From: JAKFWF01 sp963741505
GTDB taxonomy: Bacteria > Pseudomonadota > Alphaproteobacteria > Rhizobiales > Hyphomicrobiaceae
DNA length: 64,000 nt
Reading direction: 5' to 3'
NCBI GenBank assembly: GCA_963741505.1
Contig: CAVUIJ010000017.1
Span: 1-64,000 of the forward strand
Shown: positions 17,453-25,286 of the stretch, one piece after another
How positions within the stretch are numbered: position 1 is the first letter of the stretch
Layout: every line of letters begins with the position of its first letter
Program-made: the position numbers and the translations under genes
Notes under the pieces: generated by a model
Databases searched by the model: none
Told to the model about the DNA's origin: nothing
Seen by the model: only the letters and a program-made list of their open reading frames with translations

Positions 17453-17554
17453 TTAACGGACGCCACTGACCACCACCTGCGCTGTTACCTGCGAGAGTCG
17501 GGCGGAAACGTCGAATGTCGGCTTCTGATACACTTTCTTCAATTGGCGGTTCAT
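17453..17554 (-). CDS. Candidate RiPP precursor peptide 1
   Basis: 33-residue frame, antisense to and between the B2-like and kinase-like genes. It begins MNRQLKKVYQKP, contains LSQVTAQ at residues 20-26 and ends VVVSGVR. Tyr9-x-x-Pro12-x-Phe14 resembles the YxxPxL leader motif bound by B1/RRE proteins, and Thr24 is where lasso leaders keep their Thr just before the cut. That predicts cleavage after Ala25 and an 8-residue core with one Ser (Ser30). GGAG lies 7 nt before the ATG and a promoter-like pair is found at 17599-17626. A second homologous copy lies at 18830-18934. Confidence 0.7.
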   Translation of the reverse strand: MNRQLKKVYQKPTFDVSARLSQVTAQVVVSGVR

Positions 17555-17598
17555 GCGTCAGCTCCGTTCAGCAGGAAGAAACACTTCTCCATGACCAC

Positions 17599-17626
17599 TG
17601 TATAAACAACCCTATTTGGCATGCAA
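17599..17626 (-). promoter_or_regulatory. Sigma70-like promoter for precursor 1
   Basis: Read on the minus strand: TTGCAT, 16-nt spacer, TATACA, ending about 45 nt before the ATG of the precursor frame. The region between precursor 1 and the divergent kinase gene is only 188 bp, so it serves both directions. Confidence 0.45.
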
Positions 17627-17742
17627 CTAGCGGGCATGGCGAAGTCTGTAATTGCCTCCGAATCCTGTTGATTGTGACGGGATCGCAACAACATGGATCG
17701 TGAAGCCACTAGAAATTCGGTTTCGGTGGGCAGGAGTGAACC

Positions 17743-18732
17743 GTGAAGCGGTACTATAATGTCAACGGGCTGTGCCTGCTGATCGAAACTGGCGACGACG
17801 ACCTCGCGGGTGTACTCCATCAATACTTCGCGCCATTCACGGCGACGGAGGCGGGCGACCAGCCGTTCACGGCAACGTTGGAGCACACGCCCCTCGATCC
17901 GATTCCGGTGGCCACATCTCTGGACTTTGACGGGGAGATCTTGCCCGGCATCCCGGCGCGTCTGCATCGGCTCGATCAGTCGCGATGGCTCGTTGTGCCC
18001 GATCAGCTTGCGATCCACCTCGATCATGCGCGGCAGCATGCGATGATTCAGGTCACCAGCCAGTGCACGCAGATGCTGTTGGGTTATGCCTCGATCCATG
18101 TCATCGATGCGGCCCTGGCGTCATCCGGGCAACACCTGCTGCATGCCGCGGCGCTTGCCTTGCCGGGGGATCGCCAACAGTCGTTTCTGCTGTTCGCACC
18201 GAGTGGACGCGGCAAGACAACGACCGCGCTGGCTCTTGCATTGGGCGGGTTTGCGCTAATGACGGATGACGCAACCGTGCTGCAGCCGCGGGGAATGGGC
18301 GGGCGCACGGCGGCCTGCGCTTGGGGATTGCCGCGAGCCCTCAAGGTCCACCACAACACTGCGCGAATGCTTCCTGCCGTTGCGCCGCTGCTGGGCAGCC
18401 AATGGGATGAGTTTGGCGAGCAGGTTCTCCCGGTCGCCACGCTGGCGCGAGTGGCCCCGGTGCTTCCGGCCCGGCCGCTGCCGGTCGCGGCGATCGCCAT
18501 TCTCGGCGAACGCACATCGGGTGATCACGTACTAGAGGTGTGTTCGAAGGCCAAGGTCCTGGCGATGTTGGCACAGGACAATCTGGCCAGATCGCCGGGT
18601 GGGGTGCTGCCCGAACAGGTCGCCCGATTTGGCGGCATGGCCGCACTGATCGAGGCCACGCCGGTCATGGAGCTGCGCGTCGGGGGGCAGTTGCCGACAT
18701 TGGCTGCATACGTCGCCGGTGTGCTGAAGTAA
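17743..18732 (+). CDS. HPr-kinase-like protein of a peptide-modification locus
   Basis: 329 residues. The C-terminal half has the HprK-type P-loop FAPSGRGKTTTA (about 151-162) and the acidic LMTDDATVL motif (173-180), with GLPRALKVHH as a likely substrate loop. The N-terminal half is a poorly conserved domain typical of RiPP-associated HPr-kinase homologues. In paeninodin-type lasso clusters a homologue phosphorylates the C-terminal Ser of the precursor. The GTG start has AGGAG 8 nt upstream. Precursor 1 is encoded divergently upstream and precursor 2 convergently downstream, so this gene is bracketed by the peptide genes. Confidence 0.8.
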   Translation: MKRYYNVNGLCLLIETGDDDLAGVLHQYFAPFTATEAGDQPFTATLEHTPLDPIPVATSLDFDGEILPGIPARLHRLDQSRWLVVPDQLAIHLDHARQHAMIQVTSQCTQMLLGYASIHVIDAALASSGQHLLHAAALALPGDRQQSFLLFAPSGRGKTTTALALALGGFALMTDDATVLQPRGMGGRTAACAWGLPRALKVHHNTARMLPAVAPLLGSQWDEFGEQVLPVATLARVAPVLPARPLPVAAIAILGERTSGDHVLEVCSKAKVLAMLAQDNLARSPGGVLPEQVARFGGMAALIEATPVMELRVGGQLPTLAAYVAGVLK

Positions 18733-18777
18733 GATCCGCCATTCGACAGCAAGAGCGCGCGCCGCGCACCCAAGAAG

Positions 18778-18809
18778 AACGCCGCCTCCATCACGGGATG
18801 CGGCGTTTT
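18778..18809. terminator. Bidirectional terminator between kinase and precursor 2
   Basis: Stem AACGCCGC / GCGGCGTT with a 14-nt loop followed by TTTA on the plus strand and by a T-rich run on the minus strand. It lies 46 bp after the kinase stop and 21 bp after the stop of precursor 2, so it can end both transcripts. Confidence 0.6.
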
Positions 18810-18829
18810 ATGTCGTGCGTGCCTTTGGT

Positions 18830-18934
18830 TCAAGTCACGGCGCCGCCAATCACCTGCTGCGCCGTTACCTGCGACAGCTGGGCGGAAGCGTTGAATTTCG
18901 GCTGCCGACAGGGCTTCTTGGCTTGCTGGGTTAT
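18830..18934 (-). pseudogene. Candidate RiPP precursor peptide 2 (no ATG; degenerate)
   Basis: A 34-residue frame aligning without gaps to precursor 1 (16 of 33 positions identical): QxKK, Pro12, Phe14, then SAQLSQVTAQ and a Val/Gly-rich tail ending GGAVT. At the position of precursor 1's Met the codon is ATA, and no ATG, GTG or TTG lies between it and the upstream in-frame TGA. An AAGG site is 10 nt upstream of the ATA. The leader Tyr is replaced by Cys. It is either started at ATA or inactive. It follows the nucleotidyltransferase on the same strand by 143 bp. Confidence 0.55.
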
Positions 18935-19077
18935 GTTTCGATGACCTTGTGTGAATTGGCCGCTGATGGGCCTGTGTGCTTGTCACGGTGTCCACGACCA
19001 CGCCGTCGCCAAAAGGTGCCCAGCTGTGGGACATAGTGTGGCGCGCCGGCAAGTTTGTTTCGGCGATAGATGCGGGT

Positions 19078-20175
19078 TTAGCTGGTGCCGCCCGCCTCGA
19101 GCCGCGGCCCTGCCTGCCTTGTCCATCCGCCGAACCTGATCGCCTGCCGCAGCAGCTTGCGACGCCAGGAGTGGCCACTCCGCGCTCCGCTGCGCGCCGA
19201 AACGACGATGTCAGCCGTGATCAGGCCTGCCGCCCGCCGGTCGATGGCATTGGGACGAAGGACCTCCGCGAGCGCCGAGCATCGCTCGTCTCCGAAGGCT
19301 CTTGCGGCGACGATTAGCGCGGCGAAGACCGCCGTCACAACGCCGCTTCGATGTGCGGCCGCGGCGAGGCGTGTGCCATCGACGGGCCCAGCCGCTCCGG
19401 TCGCGGCCAGCGCGATGTCGACCAGATGCTGCAGACGGTCGAACTGGTGACCGATCGCCCCATGGGCGGCCGCCACGAATAAGACGGCCGTCGCATCCGC
19501 GGGATCACCATCACCGGCCGCGACAACATCGGCGAGCGTTACCGACGCCGTGCGGCGCAGGGTCGGGTTGTGCACCAGATCGCCGTGCACCTCGATGGTC
19601 ACCCTTGGATCGGCTTCGAGAAACCACGTGTCCTCGAAATACTCCTTGCCTGCGCGGTACGATTTCTCGTGCAGCCGGAAGCCGAGCGAACCCATGATCC
19701 GGCTCGCGTCGTTGCGCGCGGCTGTCGGTATCAGTATGTCGATGTCGGTGAAAGACCGCAGCGCCGGCTCGGCATAGAGCCGCCGCGCGAATGTGGGGCC
19801 CTTGACGATGGCTGCCGGCAATCCGCTGGCGTGGAGGCTGTGCAAGGCCCTGGTCCCGTGATGCTTCAGCATCAACTGCATGCCTGTTTGATTGACTTGG
19901 AGCGTCCGGGCCGCCGCGATCGCAGTTTCGGCGTCGAAGTCGCGTTCCGATTCGGCGTGGGCGGCGTTGCTGTCCCGGATGCCTCCGCCATCACGCAGCG
20001 CCCGCAAGACGAAGGGCAGCACCCCGTGTAACTCCGCGGCGCGCAGCAGCGGCGCAATGTCTGACGTCATCGGCGCCGCCGGCTGGTCAACAGGGTTCCG
20101 GAATGGATTGATCGCGGCGATCAACCAGCGGGCGGCGCCATAGGACAGCGGCGTATGTCGTTCGATGATGCTCAT
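19078..20175 (-). CDS. Nucleotidyltransferase family 5 protein of a peptide-modification locus
   Basis: 365 residues of the minimal-nucleotidyltransferase type found in paeninodin/pseudomycoidin-like clusters. The active-site region reads AAIVKGPTFARRLYAEPALRSFTDIDILIP, with the metal-binding Asp144-x-Asp146 and Lys125-Gly126. WFLEADPRVTIEVHGDLV gives the third acidic strand. The C-terminal part is helical. In pseudomycoidin-type pathways homologues act on the phosphorylated precursor. It starts at ATG with AAGG 7 nt upstream, and precursor 2 lies directly downstream on the same strand. Confidence 0.78.
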   Translation of the reverse strand: MSIIERHTPLSYGAARWLIAAINPFRNPVDQPAAPMTSDIAPLLRAAELHGVLPFVLRALRDGGGIRDSNAAHAESERDFDAETAIAAARTLQVNQTGMQLMLKHHGTRALHSLHASGLPAAIVKGPTFARRLYAEPALRSFTDIDILIPTAARNDASRIMGSLGFRLHEKSYRAGKEYFEDTWFLEADPRVTIEVHGDLVHNPTLRRTASVTLADVVAAGDGDPADATAVLFVAAAHGAIGHQFDRLQHLVDIALAATGAAGPVDGTRLAAAAHRSGVVTAVFAALIVAARAFGDERCSALAEVLRPNAIDRRAAGLITADIVVSARSGARSGHSWRRKLLRQAIRFGGWTRQAGPRLEAGGTS

Positions 20176-20673
20176 TTCGCCTTCGGCGATTGGTTGGATG
20201 TGGTCACTTGGTCACGAATATGGTGGATGATAGCATTTAGCCAAGCGCGTATCGCCGCCGCCCCGCCTCCTACACCACCTCGTGGGACGCGCCCTCCACC
20301 GCGCGGTTCCATCGCACGCCAGATGTGTGCTTCCTCTGCATCCCGGCTTCCAAGCCCTCTGCATGCGTACCCGACAACGCAAAAGCCCGGAGCGAGGGAT
20401 CAGCTCCGGGCTGCCAAGGTGTTACGCACCTGTACGGACGCTTCGGGTTAGCGGGGAAGAGGGGGATCCCGAAACGCGACCCTCACACTGACGCAGCACC
20501 TCACTACTCATATACGCTACTCAACTGTAGAATATCCTGCCAGCTGCAGTGGGACGGGAGGTTGATCGACGTCAAGCGGATCACCGCTGTGGAAAACCTG
20601 TGCAATGCGAGTCATCGAGCCGAAGCCGCGGGCAAGGTAAGCTGAGCGATCACAATAAGCCGGGCCGGACAGC
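20176..20673. other. Intergenic region, no supportable gene
   Basis: About 500 bp without a convincing frame or further copy of the LSQVTAQ block. It contains one clear hairpin (20384-20412). The boundary between the RiPP-like locus and the primase relic falls here. Confidence 0.45.
20384..20412 (-). terminator. Rho-independent terminator-like hairpin
   Basis: Perfect 10-bp stem AGCCCGGAGC / GCTCCGGGCT with a 9-nt loop; on the minus strand it is followed by TTTT. It would end leftward transcription entering from the primase side, insulating the nucleotidyltransferase gene. Confidence 0.55.
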
Positions 20674-20925
20674 ATGGCAGCCAGATCAAAGCTCACGGTC
20701 GAGATCCTGACGAAGCTCGGGGCGAAGCGGCTGGCCGAGATCCTGATCGAGGACGCCGGACGCAACCGGCAGCTCAAGCAGGCGGTGCAGATGGCGCTCG
20801 CCGCCGAGACCGGTTCTTCCGAGCTCGCGCATCAGATCCGCAAGCGGCTCGCGACGCTGGCGAGCACGATTATTGCGGGCCAAGGGGATGAACGCACACC
20901 ACGCACGGCTACGGGAAGCGGATGA
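20674..20925 (+). CDS. DUF6880-like N-terminal fragment, 83 aa
   Basis: Reads KLTVEILTKLGAKRLAEILIEDAGRNRQLKQAVQMALAAETG, closely resembling the N-terminal helical region of DUF6880 proteins, and stops after 83 residues. Full-length members are several hundred residues, so this is either a stand-alone small version or a truncation. It lies 3 bp upstream of the primase/polymerase gene, suggesting co-transcription. Confidence 0.55.
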   Translation: MAARSKLTVEILTKLGAKRLAEILIEDAGRNRQLKQAVQMALAAETGSSELAHQIRKRLATLASTIIAGQGDERTPRTATGSG

Positions 20926-20928
20926 CAA

Positions 20929-21729
20929 ATGAGCCAGCACGACAAAGCCGAGGCCGATGACGGCGCCCATCTCGAGGCGGCGCTCGGGTACTTGAAACGC
21001 GGCTGGGCGGTGGTGCCGGCAGGGGAGCGGACCAAGCGTCCGATCGTGCCGTGGCAGGCCTACCAGCACCGGATGCCGAGTGAAGCCGAGGTGACGGCCT
21101 GGTTCGATCGCTGGCCTAACTCCAATCTGGCGGTGATCACCGGCGCCATCTCCGGCATGGTGGTGGTCGACATCGACCCCAAGAATGGCGGGGATCGGTC
21201 ACTGGCTGCGCTCGAGGCACGGCACGGGGCCTTGCCGGCGACGATCAAGTCGATCACCGGCGGCGGCGGTCGGCACGTCTATTTCGTGCATCCGGGCCGC
21301 GAGGTTCGCAACCGGGTTGGCCTCGCACCCGGCATCGATCTGAGGGGAGATGGCGGCTGCATCATCGTGCCGCCGTCGGTGCATCCGTCGGGGAAGCGGT
21401 ATCGCTGGAAATCAGGGCATGCGCCGGGACAAGTCGATCTCGCTGCACTGCCGGTGTGGCTCGAGCAGTCGCGCTTCTCCAATGACGGCGCGCGTGGGCA
21501 TTCGACCGCCTACTGGCGCGATCTCGTGCATGAGGGCGTCAAGGAAGGGCAGCGCAATTCGACGATCGCCTCGTTCGCCGGTCATCTGCTCTGGCATGGT
21601 GTCGATCCCGACGTCGTGATCGAACTGATGCTGGCGTGGAACCGCGTCCGCTGCCGACCGCCGCTCGACGACGATGAAGTCATCCGCACGGTGCAGTCGA
21701 TCGAGCGCAAGCATGACCGGAAGGAGTAA
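20929..21729 (+). CDS. Bifunctional DNA primase/polymerase (PrimPol) with PriCT
   Basis: 266 residues. N-terminal archaeo-eukaryotic primase/polymerase domain: ALGYLKRGWAVVPAGERTKRPIVPWQ, then NLAVITGAISGMVVVDIDPKNGG with the metal-binding DxD, TGGGGRHVYF, and GIDLRGDGGCIIVPPSVHPSGKRYRW. The C-terminal part (about 195-260) is a PriCT-1-like helical domain ending IERKHDRK. Such proteins replicate plasmids, phages and integrative elements. No helicase domain or gene follows, so it is a lone replication relic or a cargo gene of an integrated element. Confidence 0.85.
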   Translation: MSQHDKAEADDGAHLEAALGYLKRGWAVVPAGERTKRPIVPWQAYQHRMPSEAEVTAWFDRWPNSNLAVITGAISGMVVVDIDPKNGGDRSLAALEARHGALPATIKSITGGGGRHVYFVHPGREVRNRVGLAPGIDLRGDGGCIIVPPSVHPSGKRYRWKSGHAPGQVDLAALPVWLEQSRFSNDGARGHSTAYWRDLVHEGVKEGQRNSTIASFAGHLLWHGVDPDVVIELMLAWNRVRCRPPLDDDEVIRTVQSIERKHDRKE

Positions 21730-21750
21730 GCGCCGGTTTGCGGCCTCACT

Positions 21751-22161
21751 TCATGACCGGTTGGCCGGCAGCGGCAGGCCATGGCCCGCCGCGTCATCGG
21801 CTCCGATGTTGGCATTTCCGGGCGCGTCGGACCGCGTCATGGCCGGCTGCGGCATGCCGCGACCGGCCCGTTGCGCCCGCCATTGCCGTAGATCACCGAT
21901 CGCATTGGGCAGCGATGACGCGGCGACGAACCATTGCGGCCCGGTCGGACCCGGCACCTTGACGGCGTCGAGCATCCCGGTCTCGCAGTAGCGCACGACC
22001 TGACGATGAGAACGGGGAACGCCGGCGGCGACAAGCTCACGCTCGACATCGTGGATGCTGAGCGTGTGGCGAACCTCGGCGGCGTCGAGCTGCGGCGTAC
22101 CGTGGCCGGCCATGTCGGACATATCCTTGAGATGAACGGCGACCGCTACCGGCTTGCTCAA
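21751..22161 (-). CDS. Hypothetical protein with HTH-like central region
   Basis: 136 residues. The central part (LSIHDVERELVAAGVPRSHRQVVRYCETGMLDAVKVPGPTGPQWFV) looks like a helix-turn-helix of the excisionase/MerR kind; the N- and C-termini are low-complexity. It stands convergent to the primase gene, 21 bp apart, as often seen for small regulators of integrated elements. I do not recognise a named family. Confidence 0.5.
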   Translation of the reverse strand: MSKPVAVAVHLKDMSDMAGHGTPQLDAAEVRHTLSIHDVERELVAAGVPRSHRQVVRYCETGMLDAVKVPGPTGPQWFVAASSLPNAIGDLRQWRAQRAGRGMPQPAMTRSDAPGNANIGADDAAGHGLPLPANRS

Positions 22162-22231
22162 AGCAAGCGCCGGTCTCGCCGAGCCCGACCTGAACCATCA
22201 CGGGACGATCCCGCAAAGGATTGAGGCGCGA

Positions 22232-22271
22232 CAATCAAAAAGGCCCCCGATATCGGGGGCCTTTTTGATTG
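22232..22271. terminator. Perfect 40-bp palindromic bidirectional terminator
   Basis: CAATCAAAAAGGCCCCCGAT followed by its exact reverse complement. It has A-tract and T-tract on both sides of a GC stem, so it terminates in both directions. It lies between the HTH-like gene and the DUF2779 pseudogene. Confidence 0.85.
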
Positions 22272-22379
22272 CAGAACGTCCTGCACTTTCCCTCCGGCTT
22301 TTGCTGCTGAAGTGCTCCGGCGTTGACATCGATCATGGCCATCGGGTCCCGATCGAGCAGTGCTCGATCGCCGAGCACA

Positions 22380-23853
22380 TCATCCGAGTGCTTTGAGGAT
22401 CCTGGCGATCTCGACCATCGCACGCGTGTCGAGCTTGCAGTAGGCGCGCAAGGCCTCGGCGGTCTCAGCGGCCTTCGTCTCATTGTAGGCGCCGGTGACG
22501 ACGTTGTTCCATTCGGTCTAAGCACCGCTACCATCACGAATGGCGAGGCGATCGTACGACAGCGCCGGCACCAGCACCGGCAGCACGGCCTTAACGGAAT
22601 GGCTGCCGCGAAAGTCGGGATGCGCATAGAGCTGCTGCGAGAAGATCTCCGCCAGGTCGACGAGCCGCGCCGCCACGTCGTCGACGAACGCACCGTACTC
22701 GGGATGACGAGCTGCGATCTCGGCAAGGCGCGATCGCTCGAACGTCTTGTTCCAGACGATTACCGCGCCCTTTCGCGGTATCACAGTCTGCAATGCGTCC
22801 ATGAACCGGTGATCGGGCTCGCTTCGCGAGATGCGGGAATTCATGGTGGGTCGGCTCCGCTCCCCACTGCTCCAGCACATGCAGCGAGAACTGGAACGGG
22901 ATCTGCTGATAGGGACGATAGCCGTCGAAGCGCGGCAGCGCCGGATTGTGCGTCTCGAAATCCAGGAACGCGGCGGGAAGCGCGATGGCGTCCATGAACG
23001 CCGCGATGCCCGCGCGATCGATCTCGGGCTTGCCGGTCTTGGCGAGCCGAACCTGCGTCGTCTGCTTGGCGGAAAGTTCGATGTCATCCGGCACGTCGGC
23101 GACCCGGAGGATGCCGGCGTGGATCAGCGCCTCGAGTTTCCGGCCGTTTATGCGGGCGATGTCATGCACGCTGTAGTCCGGAATGTCCGGATTGATGTGC
23201 GCAAACATCTCGCAATGGTTGCGGCGTGACAACCGCACGCACGGGCACGGCCCCTTCGGCGGAGTCTTGATGTTGATCCACCGCCAGACCTCGCCGATCA
23301 GCGACGGAACATCCTGTCGCACGTGGGCGACGGCATCGCCGAAATCGGTGCGCGCGAACAGCTGCGCGATATCGATCGGGCCACGGCGCACGTAGTCCGA
23401 ATCGAGCCGCATCAGGTACGTGCCGCCGACCCGCACGCCGCAGGCCTTGAGCACGTGCTCCTGGAACGCGAGATCGAACGCATATTCCTCGTCGCGCCGC
23501 CTTGAGGACGACGTCGACGATTTGACCTCGATCAGGTCGTAGGAGTTCGCCCCCGAATTCCAGACGAGGACGTCGCAGAGCACGACGAACTTGTCGGTGA
23601 CGAATTCGCCCTGGAAAATGACCGGCGCGCGCCGCGCGATCGCCGCGCGCGTTTCCTGGGCCTGCCCCCGCCCGAGCAGCAGGCCACCGGGAAACGCCTG
23701 CCGGGCAAGCTCGTCGATCTCGTTGCCGACGGCGAACAGCGCCTTGGTGTTCGGATCGACGAACGTATCGAACAGCGCGCGGTCGTTCACCCGATACCAC
23801 GCACTGTGCGGGCACTGCTGCCAGGCAATGAATGTCGATTTGCAAAGCCGCAT
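22380..23853 (-). pseudogene. DUF2779 domain protein, frameshifted with in-frame stop
   Basis: Starts MRLCKSTFIAWQQCPHSAW, with the N-terminal Cys-containing motif and nuclease-like region FVVLCDVLVWNSGANSYDLIEVKSST (PD-D/ExK-like DLIEVKSS), then the Cys-rich CPCVRLSRRNHCEMF part and the DUF2779 exonuclease-like start AFLDFETHNPALPRF. The frame is lost near 22830 after HEFPHLAKR and resumes as SEPDHRFMDALQTVIPRKGAVIVWNKTFERSRL. A TAG at 22518-22520 interrupts the frame, after which EWNNVVTGAYNETKAAETAE and the normal C-terminus continue to TGA at 22380. Two separate lesions indicate real decay. Intact members are about 480-490 residues. Confidence 0.8.
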
Positions 23854-24093
23854 CTCCCCGCCCGTCATCATCTCGGACAGTATTGCCGATCCCGGATCGC
23901 CATCATCGCGACCTGCGAAACCTTCTGCGGATTTGAGCAGGCCGTCCGTGGGGATAACCGGCCGCAATGCCGCGTTCGACTTGCTACACTGCGAGCATGT
24001 CCCCCCGGATAGCCGCCATCGTGCTGCGCCGCAGCGCAACGTCGATAACGGGCCACAACCCACGTTCCTGTTCCCGTTCCCCTCGCATCGGCC

Positions 24094-24660
24094 TCAGGAC
24101 GTCCCGGCGAAGTCGACACTTTCGGCGGCGACCGTTCCGGCTCTCCGGCCTGGCGCCGTTTGGTAGTTCCAGTACAGATTCGTGTGCGCAATAACTTGGT
24201 CCGGCGGAGGTGCCCCCCACGCCGTTCTGTCGTCCGTCGTGTGGGCGTCGCTGACAAGCATTGCGTCGTACCCCCTGACGAACGCGCCGTGGAGCGTCGA
24301 ACGGATGCAGGCATCGGTCTGCGCGCCGACAACGAACAGCCGCCCGACTGCAAGGCGGGACAGCACGCTCTCAAGAACGGTGTCCTCGAAGGAGTCGCCA
24401 TAAGACTTGTGAACCAGCGGCTCGGTATCAACTGGAACCAGCTCGGGGACAATCCGCCAGTCATCACTTCCCATTGCAAGTTGCTTGTCAGAGTGTTGGA
24501 CCCAGACAATGGGGACACGTTCCCGGCGCGCCTTTTCGACAAGGCGGCCGATGGTGGCGACGACTTTGTCGCGCTGGTGAGCCGCTGCAACGACGCCGTT
24601 CTGCATGTCGACGACGAGGAGTGCTGAGTTCGGCCGGCTCTTCAGTGTGGACATGGCCAT
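24094..24660 (-). CDS. Isochorismatase-family cysteine hydrolase
   Basis: 188 residues. Catalytic triad positions are visible: Asp in SALLVVDMQNGVV (about residue 18), Lys in LVHKSYGDSFEDT (about 83) and Cys in VGAQTDACIRST (about 117). Members hydrolyse amides or vinyl ethers (nicotinamidase, isochorismatase and relatives). The C-terminal WGAPPPDQVIAHTNLYW is shared by the YcaC-like cysteine hydrolases. Soluble, no signal peptide, monocistronic; substrate unknown. Confidence 0.88.
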   Translation of the reverse strand: MAMSTLKSRPNSALLVVDMQNGVVAAAHQRDKVVATIGRLVEKARRERVPIVWVQHSDKQLAMGSDDWRIVPELVPVDTEPLVHKSYGDSFEDTVLESVLSRLAVGRLFVVGAQTDACIRSTLHGAFVRGYDAMLVSDAHTTDDRTAWGAPPPDQVIAHTNLYWNYQTAPGRRAGTVAAESVDFAGTS

Positions 24661-24681
24661 AGAAGAACTACGTCAGAGGCT

Positions 24682-25062
24682 TCATCGTGCGCTTGGATCG
24701 GCTTCGATGATCCCAATCATGAGGCCGCCCGGTTCCGCGCATGTTGCGTACCAACCAATACCCGGAATTGCTGTCCGCGGCTCCACGACAGAGCCACCAT
24801 TGTCTTTTATCTTCGCAACATAACTATCGAGGTTGGAGACAGGGATAGTCAAATTGACGAGCGGCCGGCCTCCGCTGATTGGTGTGTCCTTGATAGCTCC
24901 GATGCCGCCGTCAAGGCCGCCTTCTTCATTCGGCCCGGCCTTGATCCGATAGTACTCGTACGGCATCGGAAAGCGTTCAAACTGCCACCCAAACACAGCT
25001 TCAAAGAAGCGCCGCGCCGTAGCAACGTCCTTCACAGCCAGATCGAAGTACTGAGGTTTCAT
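24682..25062 (-). CDS. VOC (glyoxalase/bleomycin-resistance) family protein
   Basis: 126 residues from MKPQYFDLAVKDVATARRFFEAVFGW, the classic beta-alpha-beta start of the vicinal-oxygen-chelate fold, with PLVNLTIPVSNLDSYVAKIKDNGGSVVEPRTAIPGIGWYATCAEPGG as the second module. Metal ligands of enzymatic members are only partly present, so it may be a binding protein. It lies 22 bp upstream of the hydrolase gene on the same strand and may be co-transcribed with it. The start at MKPQ is chosen over an upstream Met because the fold begins there. Confidence 0.85.
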   Translation of the reverse strand: MKPQYFDLAVKDVATARRFFEAVFGWQFERFPMPYEYYRIKAGPNEEGGLDGGIGAIKDTPISGGRPLVNLTIPVSNLDSYVAKIKDNGGSVVEPRTAIPGIGWYATCAEPGGLMIGIIEADPSAR

Positions 25063-25286
25063 AGAAAAATACTGGCACGGATCAAATCGACAACATTGAG
25101 CTGGGTCAACACGGTGCACAAGGTCGCTTATGGGTCAGACTCGACAGTCGCGACGATGTCACAGGTCCGCACTGGGTCCGCTCACCGATCAATGAGCCGC
25201 CAACTTTGTGCAGTGCGGCGCGACGTCCAATAGGGCCACAACCGCGTTCCCAATATTGTGATCTATTGCTGCATTGGTCGGGAGGC

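Noticed and set aside
17551..18099. 182-codon minus-strand frame over the start of the kinase gene
   Set aside because: Antisense shadow of the HPr-kinase-like gene; only the short precursor frame at 17453-17554, in a different frame, is supported.
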